Notes under the pieces: model-generated
What the model was told of the DNA's origin: nothing
Seen by the model: only the letters and a program-made list of their open reading frames with translations
The model's database searches: none
Source of the DNA: Mycobacterium sp. ITM-2016-00317
GTDB lineage: Bacteria > Actinomycetota > Actinomycetes > Mycobacteriales > Mycobacteriaceae
NCBI RefSeq assembly: GCF_002968295.1
Contig: NZ_CP134399.1
Span: 372,001-436,000 of the forward strand
DNA length: 64,000 bases
Direction of reading: 5' to 3'
In this document: positions 35,524 through 43,628 of the stretch, in pieces
Position numbering within the stretch: position 1 is the first letter of the stretch
Layout: every line of letters starts with the position of its first letter
Position numbers and translations under genes: made by a program

Positions 35524-37077
35524 TCACGTAGAAACGTGTGGCGGCGTCACATCGACGAATGATGCTGGTGGCTGCTCATCCCAACCTCGCAGCAGGATCA
35601 GCGCGGCCAGCCGCTGCGAGTGTGTCTGCAGGCTGGTGCCGACGAGCTGGTCGATCTTCTTCAGGCGGTGCCGAACCGTGTTGGGATGCGTATGAAGTAT
35701 GGCGGCAGCCTCTTTGATATCACCGCCGCACTCAAGCCACGCGCGTAACGTCGGCGCCAGAGATGTTCTGCCGCGGTGCTCTTCGCGGATGAGCTGTCGA
35801 AGCTGTTCGTGCTCGAGAGATGCCACTGCCGCGGCGGCACGCCGCAGGACGACCGTGTCCCACACTTCGTCGTACGTTCCGACAGGACGACCGAGGGCAC
35901 GGACCGCGTTCAGTGTCTCGGCGGCCTCCAATCGGGCTGCAGGAAGTGACTTGTCATCGGATATGGCTCTGCTGGCCGCCATCTTGCCAGGCGCGGAGGC
36001 GAACGCGAGGTCGCGAAGCCACTCCCACCCTCCGGCTCCTGTTCGTTCCGGGACTATCGCGAAGGTGAACCCGTCGACATCGGCAAGTATCGGATCCGGC
36101 CAGGACTTTTTGCGGAAGAAACTCTGCCAAAGTGCGACGTCGTCAGCCGGGCTTGCGTCCGATAGCCGCTGTAGTGCAACAACTCGTTTGGAGTGGCACG
36201 GTGGCTCCCACCGGGCGGAAGTCTCACCGACGCTGCCGCGAAGCGCCGCACGGACGGTCGCGAGGGTATGGCGTCCGGCCGTATCCCGGCTGGCGCTGAG
36301 TTGAACCAAACTCACCGCGGCGCTGGATCCGGTTGTCATCAAATACATTTCCAACTGCGCGTCGAGCGTGCCATTCCAAATCGCCCAGATGGACCCCACT
36401 GCTTGGCCGCCCACACGTAGGGGAACGACGAGGCGCTGGAGGAAGTCAGGTTCGAGGGCGGGGACGATAAACGGTCGTGCATCGTGCGCCAACCTCTTCA
36501 ATACGCCGGTGGCTCGCAATCGCCGCAGTACGGCGGGCGGCACTGCGCGACTCATGATCGTAGACGTCCGCGTGCTGTCGACACCGTCGGTGGTCGCCGA
36601 ATAGGCCACCACCCGGCTGTGGGCGTCCTCGATGGTCACCGGTGCGCCGAGAGCTGCCGCAAGAGCATCGGCCATCGCAAACAGATCCTGCTGCGCAGTC
36701 GATTCCGGCTTCGACCCCAGCTCATCGCGATCCACCAGGCTGTGTACGAGCCAGACGAGGTGGGACCATTCGGCTTGCGCGGCAAGCTCAGCCAAACTGA
36801 TGCCCAGTTCCTGGCAGAGCGCACCCGTGGCCGCCGAGGCAACTCGGCGAACAACCACCACCCCAGCCCCGGCGGACGCGGCAAGGGCCACCACTTCCGC
36901 CTGGTGCTCGGACGTCGTCGCACCCGCCGCCGCGATCAACGAACCACGGTGCGGTTGTGCCGAATCGCCGTGAAAGTGAACTGAAGAAACCGAGGTGCGG
37001 CGGCCGTATGAGACGACCTCGACCACGCCCGCGGCCGCCAACTCACTGAGGTCCACGCCACCGGTCACGGGCTTCAT
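35524..37077 (-). CDS. PucR/CdaR-family transcriptional regulator
   Basis: 517 residues from ATG 37077 (MKPVTGGVDLSELAAAG). A GAF-like or CdaR-like sensor domain (VTIEDAHSRVVAYSATTDGVD) precedes the C-terminal PucR HTH (CGGDIKEAAAILHTHPNTVRHRLKKIDQLVG). It is divergent from the DadA-RidA pair across a 58-base gap with an inverted repeat that touches its own start codon. It probably responds to an amino or imino acid and controls that pair. It is unrelated in detail to the first PucR at 20907. Confidence 0.9.
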   Translation of the reverse strand: MKPVTGGVDLSELAAAGVVEVVSYGRRTSVSSVHFHGDSAQPHRGSLIAAAGATTSEHQAEVVALAASAGAGVVVVRRVASAATGALCQELGISLAELAAQAEWSHLVWLVHSLVDRDELGSKPESTAQQDLFAMADALAAALGAPVTIEDAHSRVVAYSATTDGVDSTRTSTIMSRAVPPAVLRRLRATGVLKRLAHDARPFIVPALEPDFLQRLVVPLRVGGQAVGSIWAIWNGTLDAQLEMYLMTTGSSAAVSLVQLSASRDTAGRHTLATVRAALRGSVGETSARWEPPCHSKRVVALQRLSDASPADDVALWQSFFRKKSWPDPILADVDGFTFAIVPERTGAGGWEWLRDLAFASAPGKMAASRAISDDKSLPAARLEAAETLNAVRALGRPVGTYDEVWDTVVLRRAAAAVASLEHEQLRQLIREEHRGRTSLAPTLRAWLECGGDIKEAAAILHTHPNTVRHRLKKIDQLVGTSLQTHSQRLAALILLRGWDEQPPASFVDVTPPHVST

Positions 37078-37127
37078 TGTACGAATGTCATCGAAACCGG
37101 CTGAAGCGTTGTTCGGCTCGTACAGTG
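37075..37127. promoter_or_regulatory. Inverted-repeat operator between PucR/CdaR and DadA-like genes
   Basis: CATTGTACGA (37075-37084) and TCGTACAGTG (37118-37127) are inverted copies matching 9 of 10 positions, about 43 bases centre to centre (four helical turns). They span the whole gap between the two divergent genes. Confidence 0.6.
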
Positions 37128-37135
37128 ATCCGGAG

Positions 37136-38401
37136 ATGGTAAGGCTGCACCATAGATTCATGAATGGTCGTCAGTTCGGACATCAGCAGCGGGTGGCTGT
37201 TATCGGCGCGGGCATGGTGGGTCTTTGCACTGCGTGGTACTTGCAGGAACGTGGCGTCGACGTGACCGTGATCGATGCCGACGGTGTGGCGGCCGGCTCG
37301 AGTTGGGGCAATGCCGGATGGCTGACGCCCAGTATCGCGACTCCGCTGCCGGAGCCCGCGGTCCTCAAGTACGGCGTGCGCGCTCTGGTGAGTCACGCCT
37401 CGCCCGTTTATGTTCCGCCCTCTGCCGATCCGCGGCTGATCCGCTTTCTTCTGCAGTTTGTGCGTAACAGCACTGCGGCACGGTGGCATAAGGCGATGCA
37501 GGCGTTGATCCCGCTCAATAGGGACGCACTGGCCGCCTTCGATGAGATGGAAGTGGAGCTGGCGGAGAAGTCCGCTCCCGCTGCGCCGTTCATCGCGGCG
37601 TACCGGACCACCGCGGACCGCAAGACGCTTCTGGATGAGTTCGACGAGATCCGGGCAGCGGGGCAGAACGTGAACTTCGAGATTCTCGATGGTGACACCG
37701 CCCGGGCGGAGGAGCCTGCGTTGTCGTCGGAAGTGAACGCGGCGATCAAGATCCTCGACGAGCGCTTTCTCAATCCCGCCGCGTACGTGCATGCCCTCGC
37801 CGATCAGGTCCGTGCGCGTGGCGCACGAATCATCACCGGGTGCAGCGTCCACGAAATCCGTGATATCGGCTCGGCCGTCGTGGTCGCGGGCGAGCAGTTC
37901 GACGCCGCCGTGGCCGCGACCGGTGCCCGGCTGAACACGTTGCTGCGTCCGTTCGGTGTGAAGCGGTTGGTGCAAGCGGGCCGCGGATACAGTTTCACGG
38001 TCAAGGTGGACCATCTCCCGAAGGGGCCGGTGTACTTCCCCACACAGCGGGTGGCCTGTACGCCGGTGGGTGACCGGCTGCGTATCGCCGGAATGATGGA
38101 GTTCCGCGATGTGGACGCGCCGATGGATCCTCGTCGTATTCACGTGTTGCGCAACGCTGCCGGCGAACTGTTGAACGGGGCGCACCTCGACGTTCGCGAG
38201 GACGAGTGGGTAGGGGCGCGTCCATGTACGGCCGACGGTCTGCCTCTCATCGGTGGCACGGCGAGTCCCCGTGTGTTCGCCGCCGGTGGACACGGAATGT
38301 GGGGGATCACCCTCGGCCCCGTGACCGGAAAGTTGATCGCCGAGATGATCACCACGAGCCGGACACCCGAGGCCCTTCGCGCAGTAGATCCGCTTCGTTG
38401 A
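37136..38401 (+). CDS. D-amino-acid dehydrogenase-like FAD oxidoreductase (DadA family)
   Basis: 421 residues from ATG 37136; ATG 37160 (MNGRQFGHQQRV) is an alternative. FAD loop VAVIGAGMVGLCTAWYLQERG, then GSSWGNAGWLTPS as in DadA, and the C-terminal GARPCTADGLPLIGGT with GHGMWGITLGPVTG. DadA-type enzymes deaminate amino acids through an imino acid and pass electrons to quinones. The RidA gene 14 bases downstream, which clears reactive imines, fits directly. The substrate may be an N-alkyl or D-amino acid. Confidence 0.9.
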   Translation: MVRLHHRFMNGRQFGHQQRVAVIGAGMVGLCTAWYLQERGVDVTVIDADGVAAGSSWGNAGWLTPSIATPLPEPAVLKYGVRALVSHASPVYVPPSADPRLIRFLLQFVRNSTAARWHKAMQALIPLNRDALAAFDEMEVELAEKSAPAAPFIAAYRTTADRKTLLDEFDEIRAAGQNVNFEILDGDTARAEEPALSSEVNAAIKILDERFLNPAAYVHALADQVRARGARIITGCSVHEIRDIGSAVVVAGEQFDAAVAATGARLNTLLRPFGVKRLVQAGRGYSFTVKVDHLPKGPVYFPTQRVACTPVGDRLRIAGMMEFRDVDAPMDPRRIHVLRNAAGELLNGAHLDVREDEWVGARPCTADGLPLIGGTASPRVFAAGGHGMWGITLGPVTGKLIAEMITTSRTPEALRAVDPLR

Positions 38402-38415
38402 CCAGAGAGAAGACC

Positions 38416-38802
38416 ATGACCGAACTCACCCGTATCGCCGCTGCAGATGCTCCGGCCGCCATCGGCCCGTACGTGCAGGCGGTTGCCCACGCCGGACTGC
38501 TCTACTGTTCGGGAGCGCTGCCCATCGATCCGAGCACGGGATCGATCGACGTGACCGACGCGGCAGACCAAGCGCGCCAATGCCTGACGAACTTGACCGC
38601 GGTGTGCGCCGAAGCCGGGACTGCGTTGAAGCGCGCAGTGCGGACCACGATCTACACCACCGACCTGAGCGCTTTCGGAGCGATCAACACCGTCTACGCG
38701 GAGTTCTTCGACGGAGAGGTACCCGCCCGCACCACCATCGAAGTCGCGGCGCTGCCCATGGGCGCCACTGTCGAGATCGACGCGATCGTCGCGCTGCGCT
38801 GA
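38416..38802 (+). CDS. RidA-family enamine/imine deaminase
   Basis: 128 residues. Motifs: AIGPYVQAVAHAGLLYCSGALPI, catalytic Arg in PARTTIEVAALP and the C-terminal VEIDAIVAL. RidA hydrolyses 2-aminoacrylate and other imines released by PLP and FAD amino-acid enzymes. GAGAGAAGACC precedes the ATG. The gap to the DadA-like gene is 14 bases, so the two are an operon. Confidence 0.93.
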   Translation: MTELTRIAAADAPAAIGPYVQAVAHAGLLYCSGALPIDPSTGSIDVTDAADQARQCLTNLTAVCAEAGTALKRAVRTTIYTTDLSAFGAINTVYAEFFDGEVPARTTIEVAALPMGATVEIDAIVALR

Positions 38803-38811
38803 CCCGCCCCG

Positions 38812-38842
38812 AGAAGGCTGATTCACCGCGGGGGAGCCTTCT
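38812..38842. terminator. Terminator after ridA
   Basis: AGAAGGCT (38812-38819) pairs with AGCCTTCT (38835-38842), followed by TTAT. The stem overlaps the 3' end of the convergent small gene. Confidence 0.7.
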
Positions 38843-39110
38843 TTATCCGCGCGAGCAGGGGTGCGTACTCAGGCTCTCGACCGTAGGTTCGCGACCAGAT
38901 GTGCAGTCGTTCCAGGCTCATCGCGGGTAGGCGGTGTTGGCTTTGCGCGACGATATGCAGGATGCGGTGGATGGCGGACAGGAAATCACCGCAGCCCAGG
39001 TCCACGAACACCGCTGTGCGTTCTTCGTGACTGAGTCGGGCGCCGATGCGGTCGGCCAACTCCCAAGCCAGTTGGCTTTCGGTCACTTGGATCGTGCTGC
39101 TCCGTGCCAT
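38823..39110 (-). CDS. Small hypothetical protein downstream of pdxS
   Basis: 95 residues, no recognised domain, soluble, with a basic C-terminus (LARIKKAPPR). It starts 15 bases after the pdxS stop on the same strand, which suggests co-transcription. Its last 20 bases overlap the ridA terminator hairpin. The composition is ordinary for the window. I looked for similarity to the DMFase small subunit and found none. Confidence 0.55.
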   Translation of the reverse strand: MARSSTIQVTESQLAWELADRIGARLSHEERTAVFVDLGCGDFLSAIHRILHIVAQSQHRLPAMSLERLHIWSRTYGREPEYAPLLARIKKAPPR

Positions 39111-39125
39111 CTGTAAAGGCCCTGT

Positions 39126-40028
39126 CTACCAGCCGCGTTCGGCCAAGCGGTGCGGCTGCGGGATGTCGTCGACGTTGATGCCGACCATCGCCTCGCCGAG
39201 CCCGCGTGACACCTTGGCCAGCACGTCGGGGTCGTCGTAGAACGTCGTGGCCTTCACGATGGCCGCCGCCCGTTCGGCCGGGTTCCCGGACTTGAAGATG
39301 CCCGACCCGACGAACACGCCCTCGGCGCCGAGCTGCATCATCATCGCCGCATCGGCCGGGGTCGCGATACCGCCTGCGGTGAACAGCGTCACCGGCAGCT
39401 TGCCGGCCCGCGCCACCTCGACGACCAGATCGTAGGGCGCCTGCAATTCCTTGGCCGCGACGTACAACTCGTCCTCCGACAGCGACGTCAGCCGGCGGAT
39501 CTCGCCGCCGATCTTGCGCATGTGGGTGGTGGCGTTGGACACATCGCCGGTACCGGCCTCGCCCTTGGAGCGGATCATCGCCGCGCCCTCGGTGATCCGG
39601 CGCAGCGCCTCGCCCAGGTTGGTCGCCCCGCACACGAACGGCACGGTGAAACGCCACTTGTCGATGTGGTTGGTGTAGTCGGCCGGGGTCAGCACCTCGG
39701 ACTCGTCGACGTAGTCCACGCCCAGGCTCTGCAGGATCTGCGCCTCGACGAAATGACCGATCCGCGCCTTGGCCATCACCGGGATGGTGACCGCGTCGAT
39801 GATGCCCTCGATCATGTCGGGGTCGCTCATCCGCGACACCCCACCCTGAGCCCGGATGTCGGCCGGAACCCGTTCCAGCGCCATCACCGCGACCGCGCCC
39901 GCGCCCTCGGCGATACGCGCCTGCTCAGGGGTGACCACGTCCATGATCACGCCGCCCTTGAGCATCTCGGCCATACCACGCTTGACCCGCGCGGTACCGG
40001 TCCGCGTGTCTTCCAGATCTGCGCGCAT
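39126..40028 (-). CDS. pdxS: Pyridoxal 5'-phosphate synthase subunit PdxS
   Basis: 300 residues, complete. It builds PLP from ribose 5-phosphate, glyceraldehyde 3-phosphate and ammonia as a dodecamer with the glutaminase PdxT. Key stretches: [33 protein letters not shown], the catalytic lysine region [14 protein letters not shown] and [11 protein letters not shown]. pdxT is not next to it; in mycobacteria the two are also separated. It may be an extra copy supporting the PLP enzymes of this block, or the genome's only one, which cannot be told here. Confidence 0.95.
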   Translation of the reverse strand: MRADLEDTRTGTARVKRGMAEMLKGGVIMDVVTPEQARIAEGAGAVAVMALERVPADIRAQGGVSRMSDPDMIEGIIDAVTIPVMAKARIGHFVEAQILQSLGVDYVDESEVLTPADYTNHIDKWRFTVPFVCGATNLGEALRRITEGAAMIRSKGEAGTGDVSNATTHMRKIGGEIRRLTSLSEDELYVAAKELQAPYDLVVEVARAGKLPVTLFTAGGIATPADAAMMMQLGAEGVFVGSGIFKSGNPAERAAAIVKATTFYDDPDVLAKVSRGLGEAMVGINVDDIPQPHRLAERGW

Positions 40029-40211
40029 AACGCCAGTCTGTCGATCGGTTCAATGGGAATCGAAGGGCTGACTGTCGGCTGTTCTTCGAACGCCTCTGAC
40101 ATGTTGTCAACTGATGCCCAGCGCTCGTGCGGCACACATCCCCGCCGGCGGCGGAAGAGCGGTAAGTCTCGCGACCGCACCGCGCCTCATCGGCAATCGG
40201 GATATCCGTGG

Positions 40212-40766
40212 TCAGGGGAGAGGTGGTGGATTCCATCGCGCGGCGAGGGCGTCGCAGATGGCTCGCTGTTGATCTGCGCTCAAGGGGTGCATGAGCAGCC
40301 CCTCGATGGTGAATACGCCGATCATGACTTCGGCGTCCAGGCCGTCTGCGGCCACGCCGGCGGCGTCGAGTTCGTAGCGGAACAGGCTGGAGGTCAGCAG
40401 GTGGAAGTTGTCGTGCCAGACCGCGACTGACGGTGAGCGTTCGGCCCGGGCGTGCACGGTGCTGACCAGACGGCTCATCTGTTGCAGTTGCTGCACCACC
40501 CACAGCAGGCGCGCGGGGATGGGTTCGGCGGCCACTGACTGATACTGGGCCCACGCGTCGGTCATCACCTCGTCCAAGACGGCGATGAGCACGGCGTCCT
40601 TGTCCTCGAAGTACCAATAGATGGTGTTGGCGGTGACCCCGGCCGCCGCTGCCAGACGGCCCATCGGGGTGGCGTCGTAGCCGGCATCGACGAAGAGTTC
40701 GCGGGCGGCGGCGACGATCTCCGCCCGCTTCTCCTGCGACGCCTGGGGCCGTCTGTTCTTCGGCAC
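40212..40766 (-). CDS. TetR-family transcriptional regulator
   Basis: 184 residues. The N-terminal HTH (EIVAAARELFVDAGYDATPMGRLAAAAGVTANTIYWYFEDKDAVLIAVL) is canonical, and the C-terminal ligand domain is not assigned. It is divergent from the hydrolase-BVMO pair across 58 bases containing a dyad TTGAA-N5-TTCAA, so it most likely represses that pair. The gap 40029-40211 to pdxS shows nothing notable. Confidence 0.92.
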   Translation of the reverse strand: MPKNRRPQASQEKRAEIVAAARELFVDAGYDATPMGRLAAAAGVTANTIYWYFEDKDAVLIAVLDEVMTDAWAQYQSVAAEPIPARLLWVVQQLQQMSRLVSTVHARAERSPSVAVWHDNFHLLTSSLFRYELDAAGVAADGLDAEVMIGVFTIEGLLMHPLSADQQRAICDALAARWNPPPLP

Positions 40767-40788
40767 CCCTCGACCTTAGACGACCGTC

Positions 40789-40817
40789 TTGAACGGCATT
40801 CAACAAACTGTTACCGT
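40789..40817 (+). promoter_or_regulatory. TetR operator overlapping a probable leaderless promoter
   Basis: Perfect dyad TTGAA-CGGCA-TTCAA at 40789-40803. Its left half doubles as a -35-like TTGAAC (40789-40794), and 17 bases later TACCGT (40812-40817) fits the mycobacterial TANNNT -10 box. Transcription would then start at or next to the A of ATG 40825, giving a leaderless mRNA. Confidence 0.55.
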
Positions 40818-40824
40818 TTCTTGA

Positions 40825-41775
40825 ATGGCGATCAACGAGTCGGGTTCAGCTGGAGGGCCCAGGACAGCACACACCTACACGCGGCACGACGTCACCTTCC
40901 CCTCCGAGGGTGTGGCATGCGCGGCGTGGCTGTACCGCCCCGCCGGAGTGCAGAACCCGCCAATCGTGGTGCTGGCACACGGTTTCGCCGCGTTCCGGGA
41001 ACTGCGCCTGGACGCCTACGCCGCCCGGTTCGCCCAAGCCGGGTACGCCGCGTTGGTGTTCGATTACCGGTCTTGGGGGGCGAGTGCCGGGCAACCGCGT
41101 CGGGTGCTCGACATCGCCGCCCAGCATGCCGATTGGCGCGCGGCAGTGACCTACGCCCGCAGCCTCGACGGCGTCGACACCACCCGGGTCGTCGGCTGGG
41201 GGTCCTCGTTCGGCGGCGGACACGTCCTGGACTTGGCCGCCCGAGACCACGCGCTGGCGGCCGCGATCGTGCAGGTGCCGCACGTCACCGGCCCCGCGTC
41301 GGCGTTCGCACAGGCCCCAACGCTGGTCGCCCGCTTGGCGTTGGCAGCGGTGCGCGACCAGGTGGGGGCGTGGCTGGGCCGCCCACCCCATCGGGTGAAG
41401 TCGATCGGACACCCTGGCGAGGTCGCCATGATGACCTCACCGGGCGCCTATGACCTGGTGTTGAGGATGGCCGGGGACAAGCGCGACGAACTGCTGGCCG
41501 AGAACGACGTCGCCGCCCGCATCGCTCTGCGCGTGCCGCTGTACTCCCCGGGCCGTCACGCCGCCAAGATCACCGCACCAACGCTGGTCCAACTCGCCAT
41601 CAAGGACGACGTCACGCCGTACGCGAAGGCTCGAAAGATCACGTCCCGCATCCCCAAGGGCGAGGTGAGGTCCTACGACTGCACGCACTTCGAGCCCTAC
41701 CTCGACCCGCACTTCGAGCAGATCGTGACCGATCAGATCGCCTTCCTGGACCGCCACGTCGGAGCAGGCCCGTGA
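40825..41775 (+). CDS. Alpha/beta hydrolase
   Basis: 316 residues. The oxyanion-hole motif VLAHGFAAFRELRLDAYA, the nucleophile Ser in GWGSSFGGGHVLD and a C-terminal His (DCTHFEPYLD) are visible, with an acid in IKDDVTPYA. Resembles dienelactone-hydrolase/acetyl-xylan-esterase-like proteins that accompany Baeyer-Villiger enzymes in mycobacteria, where the hydrolase opens the ester or lactone made by the monooxygenase. It overlaps the BVMO by four bases (GTGA), so the two are coupled. Confidence 0.88.
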   Translation: MAINESGSAGGPRTAHTYTRHDVTFPSEGVACAAWLYRPAGVQNPPIVVLAHGFAAFRELRLDAYAARFAQAGYAALVFDYRSWGASAGQPRRVLDIAAQHADWRAAVTYARSLDGVDTTRVVGWGSSFGGGHVLDLAARDHALAAAIVQVPHVTGPASAFAQAPTLVARLALAAVRDQVGAWLGRPPHRVKSIGHPGEVAMMTSPGAYDLVLRMAGDKRDELLAENDVAARIALRVPLYSPGRHAAKITAPTLVQLAIKDDVTPYAKARKITSRIPKGEVRSYDCTHFEPYLDPHFEQIVTDQIAFLDRHVGAGP

Positions 41776-43296
41776 CGGCGCCGCAGCAGACGGCCCCGAC
41801 GTTTCCGGCATCGGTCCACACGTTGGTGGTCGGCGCCGGATTCGCCGGGATGGCCGCCGCGGCGGCGGTCCTGCGCGCAGAGCCTCAGGCCGATCTGCTG
41901 ATCATCGAGCGCGCCGACGAGGTCGGTGGAACATGGCGCGACAACACCTACCCCGGGTGCGCGTGCGACGTGCCGACGTCGCTGTACTCGTTCTCCTTCG
42001 CCCCCAGCGCGACGTGGAGTCACACCTTCGCCCGCCAACCCGAGATCCATCGCTACCTGACCTCGGTGGCTGACCAGACGGGGCTGCGGCGCCACCTGAT
42101 CACCGGGTGCGAGTTGCTCGGCGCGACCTGGGACGACGACCGGCAGTGCTGGCTGGTCCAGACTTCCTTGGGCGCACTGACCGCCACCGTCCTGGTCGCT
42201 GCGACCGGGGCACTGTCCACCCCGAAGCTGCCCGACGTGCCGGGACTCAAGGACTTCAGGGGCACGGTGTTTCACTCCGCCACGTGGAATCACGACCACG
42301 ACCTGACCGGTGATCGGGTGGCCGTGATCGGCACGGGGGCCTCGGCGGTGCAGTTCGTCCCCGAGATCGCCGACCGTACCGCCCATTTGACGGTGTTCCA
42401 ACGGACCCCCGCGTGGGTGATGCCCCGACTGGACCGCACCCTGGGCCGCTTCGAGAAAGCCTTGTATCGCCGAGTGCCGTTGTTGCAGAGACTCGTTCGC
42501 AGCATCGTCTACACCTACCGGGAGGGCTACCTCGTACTACTGGCGCACTTCACCTGGCTCCTGCCGCTGGTTCAGATGATCGCGAAGGCACAGCTGCGCC
42601 GCCAAGTGCCCGATCCGGCGCTGCGCGCGGCGTTGACGCCAGACTTTCGCATCGGGTGCAAGCGGATCCTGCTGACCAACGACTGGCTGCCCACCCTGTC
42701 CCGCGCCGACGTCGACGTGGTGACCAGCGAACTGACTGAGATCACCGCCACCGGGGTCCGCGACGGCGCGGGAACGCTGCGCGACGTCGACACGATCATC
42801 TTTGCCACCGGCTTCACCCCTACCGAGCCACCCGTCGCGCACCTGCTGACCGGCTCCGACGGCGACACCCTCGCCTCGCACTGGGCCAGGCAGTCCCAGT
42901 GCGCACCTGGGCATCACAGTGGCGGGCTTCCCGAACTTGTTCCTCATGTACGGACCCAACACCAACCTGGGACACAGTTCCATCGTCTACATGCTCGAAT
43001 CCCAGGCCGCCTATCTCGCGGCCGCCCTCCGCACGATGCGCACCGAGGGCCTCGCGTCGGTCGACGTCCGCCCCGAAGCCCAAGCGTCCTACAACGCGTG
43101 GGTTGACGATGCGCTCGAGGGCACGGTGTGGAACTCCGGGGGATGTTCTAGTTGGTATTTGGACTCCCGGGCCCGCAACTCGGTCATGTGGCCGACGTTC
43201 ACCTTTCGATTCCGCGCGCGCACCAGAACTTTCGACAAGAAGAACTACCTGATCCGCGCGGCAGACCGCAGCGTGACCCCTCGACGGCCGCACTGA
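41772..43296 (+). pseudogene. Baeyer-Villiger-type flavin monooxygenase, frameshifted
   Basis: From GTG 41772 the FAD loop VVGAGFAGMAAAAAVL, EVGGTWRDNTYPGCACDVP, the BVMO fingerprint FRGTVFHSATWN (final Pro is Asn) and the NADPH loop VIGTGASAVQFVPEI are intact. Near 42895 the frame breaks. The expected continuation (AHLGITVAGFPNLFLMYGPNTNLGH) appears one frame over and runs to a stop at 43296. The C-terminal ~125 residues are therefore detached. A single indel could be an assembly error, but the broken SDR next to it favours decay. Confidence 0.82.
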
Positions 43297-43429
43297 TCAC
43301 CGGTGCGTCGGCCGGCATCGGAGCCGCCTTCGCCCGCACCTCGCCGCCCAGGGCTACGACGTGCTGCTCGTCGCCCGACGCGCCGAGCGCCTCGAAGAAC
43401 TCGCCGCCGACCTTCGCCAGAGGCAGTCT
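43275..43429 (+). pseudogene. N-terminal fragment of an SDR, cut off at repeat B
   Basis: TAALITGASAGIGAAFAR is a clear SDR nucleotide-binding loop. After a one-base slip near 43340 the sequence continues GYDVLLVARRAERLEELAADL and then stops resembling an SDR exactly where the repeat begins. About 80 percent of the gene is missing. Confidence 0.75.
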
Positions 43430-43540
43430 GGTACTGGGATTCGCCATTTGAATGGCAATAAACCGTTCGTTACTTCCGTGACAACAGGCCATCAGCGCTG
43501 GTCGCGGCTTCGAGATATGTCACGGAGTTTGGCAATCTAC
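43430..43540. repeat. Dispersed 111-bp repeat, copy B
   Basis: Best-preserved copy. It contains the hairpin GCCATT-TG-AATGGC (43443-43456) and a second stem CCGTGACA (43476-43483) with TGTCACGG (43518-43525). Against copy C about 68 of 90 bases match. In copy C the second stem still pairs through G-T wobbles (CCGTGGCA with TGTCATGG). Confidence 0.75.
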
Positions 43541-43628
43541 AAGTGACCGCGGCAACCGGCATCAGCAGCAGCAGCTCTTGGCCGGGACGTTCGCGCTTAG
43601 TCGTCGGCGGGGCGGGCATCCGTTGGTC

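Noticed and set aside
38823..39110. Considered as the missing DMFase small subunit
   Set aside because: Its length (95) and sequence do not resemble the ~130-residue small subunit, and it lies 14 kb away next to pdxS.
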